DNA of 64,000 bases from Tulasnella sp. 424. Lineage: Eukaryota > Basidiomycota > Agaricomycetes > Cantharellales > Tulasnellaceae. A program made the translations under genes and the position numbers. Where the stretch lies: contig WSUB01000107.1 in NCBI GenBank assembly GCA_019633425.1, positions 62,001 to 126,000 of the forward strand, written 5' to 3'. Positions within the stretch are counted from its first letter, which is position 1. The number at the start of each line of letters is the position of its first letter. The notes below the pieces were generated by a model, which was given only the letters and a program-made list of their open reading frames with translations, was not told the DNA's origin and ran no database searches. Shown in pieces: positions 57,437 to 64,000 of the stretch.

Positions 57437-57983
57437 TTAGTCGTGAAACCCAACTCGATCTTCGAGGGCACCCTCCTCCGTCACGAACCTTCCGTACCAT
57501 ATCAGCTCCCCCTCAGACCCTAGTAGGTTCCGAACTTCATTCAGATAGTTGGGCCAATAGGTTGAATGAAAGTTGACAATTGCCGGGTCATCAGCTCCAA
57601 AATTCCAATCCAACCCGAACGTCAATTTGCGAAGTGGCTTTGGGCGTTGAGCGTTATCTTCGGTCTCTTGTGTTTCATTTCGCCTCCGAAGCATGAGAAC
57701 AGCTTTTCTAACTCGTCGCCCTCAGCAGCGACGTTATTCCCAATTGACATTTCCTCCAGTGCCGGGAACAACCACTGAGTCCTGCCTTGCACCGAATTGC
57801 AGGTTGCAAGCAGAGTGAGCGCCTCGGAAACTGGATCCTCATATCCAAAATCGATTCAATATACCGCTTCCATGTCAGCTGCAACTGCCGCAAGGTCATC
57901 CAGCGGCAGGGTCAGGCCCAACGTAATTAGTTGAACCCGGGACCGCGGAGATAACCAGGTTAGGGTGTCTTTCACAAATGTTA
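57437..57983 (-). pseudogene. F-box protein family 2, copy H, 3' part (left of transposon)
   Basis: C-terminal part of an F-box gene cut by a Tc1 element at 57982-57983 (TA). The continuation toward the N-terminus is at 61575-62806. The last 85 residues are open (MLRRRNETQETEDNAQ to VTEEGALEDRV, stop 57437). Upstream, two bases are missing near 57697 (CTGTTCTCATGC against CTGTTGCACATGC in copy G), and a TGA replaces the CGA codon near 57856. The gene carries these lesions in addition to the insertion. Confidence 0.8.
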
Positions 57984-58028
57984 CAGTAGCGTAGAAAACT
58001 GATCACACGGTGCCCAAATTTGGACAAA
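57984..58028 (+). repeat. Left terminal inverted repeat of the Tc1 element
   Basis: Begins CAGTAGCGTAGAAAACTGAT directly after TA. Pairs with 61530-61574 on the opposite strand; 35 identical bases before the first mismatch. Confidence 0.92.
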
Positions 58029-58226
58029 CACGCTCGGAACGTGCTTGAGATTGCTCTTAGGTTAAACTAAATACAAGTAAAACGTAGCTTCGGATCTTTA
58101 CTACAAAATAGGAGGCATAGAAAGAGTGGAAGTAGGTAAATGACTGAACTATGGTACATGAGAGGAATGGTGTCTACTTGATCAGTTTTGGCGCGTGCGC
58201 CCGAAAAAACAGAAAAAAGCGAAAAT

Positions 58227-59703
58227 CTAATACTTTGTGTGTCCGCCCTTCGCTTTAATCACTGCCCTGCAGCGGACAGGCATACTCCAAATAAGCTTTT
58301 GACATACCTCAGCTGGAATAGCTGCCCAAACCTCCTGAACCCTTTCCCAGAGTTCCAGCATCCCCTTCGGCTGCGTGGGGTACCCGTTCAGCTTCTGCTT
58401 GATGTGTTCCCATAAGTGCTTGATTGGGTTGAGATCGGGAGATTGTGCTGGCCACCGGAGGACCTGTATTCCCTTATCTGCAAGGAACTTCTTCACCTTT
58501 TTGCACGTGTGTTTGGGATCATTGTCATGCTGAAAGATGACGTCATCGACTGAAACCCTGTGCTCCTCCAGACTAGCCATGAGATCCTCCTTGAGAATGC
58601 TGACATATAAGTCTCCATCCATAATTCCATCGATCTTGACTAGCTGGCCCGGTCCCGTCCAGTGCATAGCACCCCAGACCATGAGGGAACCTCCACCGTG
58701 TTTCAATGTAGCCTGCACCGTCCGTTCACTCAACCCCTCTCCTGGTCTAACCCACACATACTGCTTGCCATCCGAGCCCCATCGCTTTATCTTGGTTTCG
58801 TCTGACCAGACATATCGTTTCCAGTCGTCCTCTGTGTGATATTGGTGGGCAATCGCGAAGTCTAGACGGTCCTGGCGGTAAGGCTCCAACCATTTAGTTT
58901 ACATTTACACTCATGGGTGTAAATAAATAGTAAACAGTAAATATATAGTAAATACTATATAATAAACAGTTTACATATAGCATCCAGTCCTGACCCAATT
59001 TTGTGGTACAACAGCTTGTGGGACCACTCAGGGTTGACCTGCTTATCACTCCAATGCCCAAACCCAGACCCAAGCAGGAGTTAAAACCCCTGTTCAGTGT
59101 CTCTAGCATGCCCAAGGAGGTATGAGGGCAGGTACTTTAGCTCAGGGGAGGCCCTTCAAGGCTGTTCATTTACATTCTTGGCAAGACATGAGTTGGTCTA
59201 GTACAAACTGTGTATAAACAGTTTATAAACATTTACACCAAGTTTACACAGGCAAGTAAATTAAATAGTAAATTTAAACGTAAATATGCGGTTGTAAACA
59301 GTAAATAAACTAAATGGTTGGAGCCTTACCTGGCGGTGTTTCCGCGAGAGCAACGGCTTTGAGACCTTGACTTTTGGCCTTTAAACCCACAGCACTGAGC
59401 TCGCGCCCGGACAGTCGCTGGTCCGACTTGCTTCTTGATAGCGCTACGGAGCATGCGCGCCATCTGGACGGCATTGTCGGTCTTGCCAGATGTGATAGTG
59501 CGGACGGCAAGGCGGACGTCCTGGTCCGCGAGAATCTTCGGCCGGCCACCAATTGCGTTTACAAGAAGAGGGCGGTGCAATTTTCAAACCTTGCTGACTG
59601 CACCGACACTGACACCGACTCTGGTGGAGATTTTGCGGTGAGACTCGCCAGCATCGAGGAGGGAGATAACACTGAGGATAGTCGAGGGCGAGAGTGGTTT
59701 CAT
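58227..59703 (-). pseudogene. Tc1-type DDE transposase, inactivated
   Basis: Cut-and-paste transposase of the fungal Tc1 class. The N-terminal part starts ATG 59703 (MKPLSPSTILSVISLLDAGE), with a helix-turn-helix KISTRVGVSVGAVSK, then a stop codon, then GGRPKILADQDVRLAVRTI. A frameshift follows near 59390, and a 450-bp element is inserted at 58879-59328. The C-terminal catalytic part is open from RKHRQDRLDFAIAHQ to the stop at 58227. It shows WSDETKI (first Asp), HDNDPKHT (second Asp) and SPDLNPIKHLW. Tc1 transposases have Glu 34 residues after the second Asp (NPIEHLW); here it is Lys, so catalysis should be lost even without the other lesions. Confidence 0.9.
58879..59328 (+). mobile_element. 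hAT-like non-autonomous element, copy 1 (450 bp)
   Basis: Inverted termini TAAGGCTCCAACCATTTAGT / ACTAAATGGTTGGAGCCTTA, flanked by an 8-bp target duplication CCTGGCGG (58871-58878 and 59329-59336). Eight-base target duplications are typical of hAT elements. The inside is AT-rich near the ends (many TAAATAGTAAAC words), with a more balanced core. Inserted in the Tc1 transposase coding region. No transposase of its own. Confidence 0.85.
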
Positions 59704-59719
59704 GCTGTTGCCGGTTGAT

Positions 59720-60027
59720 GCTGGAACCACACTACCCCTCAAATGCTCTCCCTTTTATCATCCAAAGTGCCGATAGCATTGCTATATTATGTAGTGTGGC
59801 TCGGGAGGCTGCTCGGATCAAGGACCAACGTCGGGCGGGTTGTTGTTTCATCTCAAGAGCATCCGCACCAAATCTGATCAAGTGCCCTCGGCCCGCTGTA
59901 CTGCCGTTCTATTCATGAAATCAAGTATGTATTGTTCAAATGGTATCATAAGAGGTACAAGAGTAAGCGGGCTTGAGTATCATAGTGGTGAGGAGGCTGT
60001 CATTGTGGTCTTGTAGGCTCACGGATG
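59720..60027. other. Presumed 5' untranslated region of the Tc1 element
   Basis: Sequence between the transposase start and the third nested element. It has no reading frame of interest and is assigned to the Tc1 core by position only. Confidence 0.5.
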
Positions 60028-61033
60028 TAAGCCCCTTAGCTCCGGGGCGAGCTCCTCCGCTAGGAGGGGCTTATGCCAAGGTGCCGCGATTCGGGGGGTG
60101 ACTTTTCCCCCTCACTTCTCTCCCATTTCGGCTCCTTCAGCCTAGATATTTTGTATGAAGGTAGTACAGAGGTAATGAAATAGAATGGTGCCATTCTATT
60201 AGTGCCCGGTAGCGTGGTTCGCGCGTCGCGTAGGCTGCTTTCAGGGGGAGGGCTAAAAAGTCCCCTTGCGGAAAGAATCATGCAAACTGCTATTCGGCTT
60301 TTAGGCTACAGACAAAAAATCTAGGAAGGAAGCTTTACTATCATACCAAAAATCCTCCTGTGAAATTTCATGGCCATTGAGGCTCTGGGTGGGCGTTGGT
60401 GGCAGGATCTGCTTCCGCTCTTAACTGGAGGGAGCGCCGGCCGTGCCTGCCCCCTGACCAAGCTCAGCTCTCCTCCGTTTCAGTCCAGTCCGCGACACTA
60501 CATGTCAAAAACGCAACATATCAGCAATTCACCGACAACTTCACGTCGTCGGAAGCGTGGAGTGCAGCCTAATGGCCGGTTCCAAGGGACGCGACCGACG
60601 GTCATGAAGCGCTTCAGATGCGTGGGAACCTAGTGTGGCGCTCGCCCTCCGACCCGATTGCAACGGCGATAGCTTCACACAGAATGAACGGAAATTCATG
60701 AAAATTGGCATAGCTACTGGGCGTATAGTATAGTATCTTAATCCGCGTTCTCCTCCTAGTTGTTGTGTCGGGGGGAGGAGAAGTAAGGGAAAGTCTCAGA
60801 GAGGGGGGTAGCACCTCCTTAAGGCAAAGCTAGTGATATCATTTCCCAACATGTAGCTTCTATAGTTTGCGGTAGTGCTAGACTAAGGATAAGCTACCGT
60901 TTAGACTAATATATCGAGTGTACTTGCGGGAGTGGTGAGGGAGTAAACGGGGAGGGAAGTCACCCCCTCGATGCGCGCACCTTGTCCTAAGCCCCTTCTA
61001 GCGAAGGTGCTCCGCCTCCGGAGCAGGGCCTTA
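60028..61033. mobile_element. Third nested inverted-repeat element (about 1 kb)
   Basis: The ends form an imperfect inverted repeat of about 77 bp: left TAAGCCCCTTAGCTCCGGGG..., right (read outward on the minus strand) TAAGGCCCTGCTCCGGAGGC..., both continuing to GGGGGTGACTT. Each end also folds on itself (TAAGCCCC...GGGGCTTA). I do not find a clear target duplication; CTCACGGATG and CGCGTGAAC flank it. No coding capacity. Possibly a foldback-type or non-autonomous DNA element. Confidence 0.6.
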
Positions 61034-61042
61034 CGCGTGAAC

Positions 61043-61492
61043 TAAGGCTCCAACCATTTAGTTTATTTACTGTTTACAACCCCATATTTACATTTACTTT
61101 TACTATTTAATTTACCTGCCTGTGTAAACTTGGTGTAAACGTTTATAAACTGTTTATACACAGTTTGTACTAGGGCAACTCATGTCTGTCCAAGAATATA
61201 AGTTGACATCCTTGAAGAGCCTCCCCTGAGCTAAAGTACCTGCCCTCACGCCTCCTTGGGCATGCTAAAAACACTGAAAAGGGGTCTAAGCACCTTCTTC
61301 GGTCTGGGCTTGGACATTGGAGTGATCCACGGGTCAACCCTGAGTGATCCCACAAGCCGTTGCACCATGAAATTGGGTCAGGACTGGATGCTATTTGTAA
61401 ACTGTTTATTATATAGTATTTACAATATATTTACTGTTTACTATTTATTTACACCCATGAGTGTAAATGTAAACTAAATGGTTGGAGCCTTA
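61043..61492 (-). mobile_element. hAT-like non-autonomous element, copy 2 (450 bp, inverted)
   Basis: Same family and exactly the same length as 58879-59328 but in the opposite orientation. Same termini (TAAGGCTCCAACC...), with an 8-bp target duplication GCGTGAAC (61035-61042 and 61493-61500). It sits about 40 bp inside the right terminal repeat of the Tc1 element. Internal sequence diverges moderately from copy 1, so the two are independent insertions, not one recent duplication. Confidence 0.87.
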
Positions 61493-61529
61493 GCGTGAAC
61501 CTAGTGGTCTTGACTGAATTCTGTTGATA

Positions 61530-61574
61530 TTTGTCCGAGTTTGGGCACCGTGTGATCAGTTTTCTACGCTACTG
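61530..61574 (-). repeat. Right terminal inverted repeat of the Tc1 element
   Basis: Reads outward as CAGTAGCGTAGAAAACTGAT on the minus strand and is followed by TA and the F-box sequence TGTTCTCCACG. Confidence 0.92.
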
Positions 61575-62806
61575 TATGTTCTCCACGTTAATTGTGATGC
61601 ACCAAGGTCCTATCAGACTTATGTTGAATCGATCTGGGTCGCAACTGATGGAACCAGTGCTGGGATTGGAACGAGTTGGATCAAAGAAATGAGAGACATC
61701 GGGGGTCAAGAGCGTCTGAAGTGGATCACCCTGGATGTCGCAGTGCAAGTCACGGGATATGCAGTTTGGAGCGTGAATGAGAGCGAGGAGCCGGTTTGTG
61801 ATTGCTGTTGTGAGCATGCGCAACGTCAATGTCGCGAGAGCTGGCAGATGAATCGGATTTGAAGATGACGTGCTCGCATCGCCCGAGAAGGTGACGTCAG
61901 AGATGGATAGGGACTCCAGATCTGGACATGCGGAAAGGACTGCCATGAGCTGGTCAAGCGATGGGCCTAGGGTTCGAATTTGTGATATGCTCAGTGTAGT
62001 GAGGTTGCAGAGGGTGGTCGGATTCCATGGGATAGGTATTACCCACAGATACAGCTGTCGGAGCCTCAGACGTGGTCGACCTCCGAATAGGTCCAGCGGC
62101 TCTGGGTGAACCCATCCGAAGTATCCGTCAACGGAGAGAGAAAGGTATTCGAGGAGCGGCATTGGTGAGGTAGTGATGAGGTCCAGTGCTTGATCGGCAT
62201 TCTCGAGCGCGAGGCTCAGTTCTCTCCAACGGTGGGTGTGCCGAAGGAGCTCACTCGGGACTGTACCCCGCTTTACTTGCGCAAATAACCAGGAGGTGAA
62301 TGCAATTTCCAGGGGAGCGTTTTGAGACTTTTTGATGGCCTGAGTCATCCTGGCCACCGACATCGTCCCGTCATCAATCCTTGTCCAAAGGGACGATGTG
62401 GTGTCGACGAGTCGATTCCAATAACGACACACGAGCGAGAGGGTAGCGTTGTCGGAGGGAACCGTACCCCAGATATAACTGGTGGCGAGAGCAAAGATGT
62501 TGACCAGAAGCTCGGGTGGCAAGGAGTTGATCGGGGGGAACGTGTTGCGCTTCTGGCAGACTAGGGCAATGCGTCGTTCTAATGCCTTTTGAACCGATTG
62601 CAAGGTGCGAATCTCTTCATCGTATTGGGGCGCAGTTCTGTCATCAAATTCTGCGTCATCTGGACGTCTTAGTTGACAAGTACGCTGATCAGTTATTAAC
62701 CGTCCATAGGGACATGAATAAAGCGAACCACTGACTCGGACATTAGAGCGGCAAAACTCTGAAGGAGATGAGGAAATGTGTCATTTGCGTCTTGTAGCTT
62801 CTGCAT
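61575..62806 (-). pseudogene. F-box protein family 2, copy H, 5' part (right of transposon)
   Basis: Exon 1 begins MQKLQDANDTFPHLLQSFAA at 62806. Exon 2 is open from QSVQKALERRIALVCQKRNT through SLPPELLVNIFALATS, LVCRYWNRLVDTTSSLWTRI, the leucine-rich repeats (CPDLESLSISDVTFSGDAST) and ...GPWCITINVENI. There the Tc1 insertion at TA 61575-61576 interrupts it. The rest of the gene is at 57437-57983. In sisters the next residues are TFAKDTL.WLS, which are indeed found on the other side of the element. Confidence 0.85.
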
Positions 62807-63105
62807 GATAACACGTAGAAGGAGCGTCGTGATTTGAGCCGACAGCGGTTGTGGTGCTGAATTCGGTGCAATGGAAACTAGTCACCGCGCCGTCACATTC
62901 ACATCGCTTGAACCCCGCGCTGCCCGATTTTCCATCGCAAACACTGAGCGGTGCCGTCCCAAGACGAGTACACGTGTACCAGCTCGTCTAAAATAAAGTG
63001 AAGTCGGGCATAGAACCGAATAGAAATATAAACAAGAATCATACAATGGGAAAAACAAGCGTATCGGCGTAACTTGAGTTCTGAAGCGGCGCATCAGACC
63101 GTCTG
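62807..63105. other. Spacer between F-box copies H and I
   Basis: About 300 bp of F-box promoter sequence, matching 54961-55224 and 44671-44930. No gene is seen. Confidence 0.5.
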
Positions 63106-64000
63106 CTACGCGACAAGATCTTCGAGGACTCCTTCCTCTGTCACAACCCTCCCGTACCACATCAAATCCCCCTCTGGCCCTAAGAGTCTCCGAACCTCAT
63201 CCAAACGATTGGGCCAATAGGTTGAACTGAAGTTGGTGATCACCGGGTCATCAGCTCCGATATACCAGTTCGCCCCAAACACCAATTTACGAAGTGGCTT
63301 TGGACGTTGAGCGTCGCCCGGTGACTCTGGCGCTCCTTGTCGTCTCTGCAGCATGAGCCGCAATCTTTCCCAATCGTCTCCAGCTATAGCGCACCCGATC
63401 GACATCTCCACCAGTCCGGGGAACGGCCACCGACTCGAAGTGCTAACTTGCGCCGAACCACAAGTTGCAAGAAGCGTGAGCGCATCTGAAACCGAAACCT
63501 CGTATCCAAAATTGATTTGATCCAGCGCTTCTATGTCAGCTACGACCGCCAGAATGTCGGCCGCTAGCGTGTTCATACCATATATGTTCATTCGGATCGG
63601 AGACGGCGAGGATAACCAGAGCAGAGTATCTTTGGCGAATGTTATGTTCTCTACGTTAAGAGTTACGTTCCACGACCCCACCCGACCGATGGTGAATATA
63701 CCGTGATCGCAAGTGATTGAGCCAACGACGGGATGGGAACAGATGTGATCGAAGAAATGGGAAATATTCGAGGTGAAGAGCGTCTGAAGTGGATCGTCCA
63801 GGACATCGCAGCGCAATTCACCGGATATGCAGTTCGGGGCGTTGATGGAGGCGAGAAGCATGGTCGTGGTCTCTGTCGTGAGCATGCGCAACTCCACCGT
63901 CTCGAGAGCTGGCATATGAATCGGATTTGGAGAGGACACGCTGGCACTGCCCAGAAATGTGACCTCAGAGACAGATAAGAATTTCAGATCTGGACATGCG
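63106..64000 (-). CDS. F-box protein family 2, copy I, C-terminal part (cut by right edge)
   Basis: Open on the minus strand from the window edge to the stop at 63106: ACPDLKFLSVSEVTFLGSAS, SSPNPIHMPALETVELRMLT, LNVENITFAKDTLLWLSSPS, ADIEALDQINFGYEVSVSDA and the conserved end GDLMWYGRVVTEEGVLEDLVA. These are the last 300 or so residues of an F-box family 2 protein; the F-box itself would lie beyond the edge. No lesions are visible in this part. Closest in layout to copy E. Confidence 0.78.
   Translation of the reverse strand, partial: ACPDLKFLSVSEVTFLGSASVSSPNPIHMPALETVELRMLTTETTTMLLASINAPNCISGELRCDVLDDPLQTLFTSNISHFFDHICSHPVVGSITCDHGIFTIGRVGSWNVTLNVENITFAKDTLLWLSSPSPIRMNIYGMNTLAADILAVVADIEALDQINFGYEVSVSDALTLLATCGSAQVSTSSRWPFPGLVEMSIGCAIAGDDWERLRLMLQRRQGAPESPGDAQRPKPLRKLVFGANWYIGADDPVITNFSSTYWPNRLDEVRRLLGPEGDLMWYGRVVTEEGVLEDLVA

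Larger units (their letters stand above)
57984..61574. mobile_element. Tc1/mariner-type DNA transposon, 3.6 kb with nested insertions
   Basis: Terminal inverted repeats of about 45 bp, with two mismatches, start CAGTAGCGTAGAAAACTGAT at 57984 and at the opposite end 61574. Both are flanked by TA (57982-57983 and 61575-61576). The target ATGTTATGTTCTCC is intact in sister F-box genes, so the insertion point is exact. The element encodes a decayed DDE transposase on the minus strand. Its core would be about 1.7 kb; the rest comes from nested elements at 58879-59328, 60028-61033 and 61043-61492. Confidence 0.92.

Noticed and set aside
58894..61477. A similar 73-codon frame in both 450-bp hAT-like elements (58894-59115 minus and 61256-61477 plus)
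   Set aside because: It begins with TTG, ends in the terminal AT-rich repeat and is conserved only because the elements are copies; differences include radical changes. Not called as a gene.
1..64000. tRNA, rRNA, CRISPR or riboswitch features
   Set aside because: I scanned by eye for tRNA B-box-like words, spaced repeats and rRNA segments and saw none that could be supported; a tRNAscan-SE or Infernal run would be decisive.

Overview
The window is eukaryotic nuclear DNA from a filamentous fungus, most likely a basidiomycete of the Agaricomycetes. Genes are split by many short introns (about 50-90 nt, GT...AG). The content fits: full-size PDR-type ABC transporters, a noxR homologue, very large F-box families, LaeA-like methyltransferases, a fungal_trans-type regulator, and Tc1 and hAT-like DNA transposons. 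No bacterial-style operon, CRISPR array or rRNA/tRNA gene was seen. All coordinates come from reading frames, splice-site logic and comparison of paralogues inside the window.

Layout. 1-8.8 kb: two tandem PDR/ABCG transporters on the minus strand; the first runs off the left edge and the second is complete. 9.6-12.2 kb: noxR, the p67phox-like regulator of fungal NADPH oxidases (minus). 13.6-28.5 kb: a locus built by stepwise tandem duplication, with five DUF1772-type small membrane proteins (one lacking exon 1), two intact and one truncated F-box/leucine-rich genes, and two copies of a fungal_trans-domain regulator. One regulator copy is frameshifted and the other is crossed by a 100-N assembly gap. 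28.7-34.4 kb: two ordinary single-copy genes, a dolichyl-diphosphatase (CAX4/DOLPP1) and a large low-complexity protein of unknown function. 34.4-46.7 kb: four LaeA-like methyltransferases in two divergent subfamilies, plus relics showing that a block made of the 3' end of the unknown gene and a methyltransferase pair was duplicated. 43-64 kb: an array of a second F-box family, all on the minus strand, with one intact member, one running off the right edge, four broken members and two short relics. An unrecognised gene pair is interleaved with it. One F-box pseudogene is split by a 3.6 kb Tc1/mariner element, which itself contains two 450-bp hAT-like elements and a third inverted-repeat element.

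How the parts relate. The 13.6-28.5 kb locus and the 34-64 kb region behave like rapidly evolving accessory DNA: local duplication, truncation at intron breakpoints, pseudogenes and nested transposons. The core genes (noxR, CAX4, the unknown large protein and the transporters) are intact except where cut by the window edge. Every complete DUF1772 gene has a CACGTG box about 95-125 bp before its start codon, which suggests shared control. The neighbouring regulator has lost the last two cysteines of its zinc cluster. Whether DUF1772, F-box protein and regulator form a functional unit is inference from their co-duplication only.
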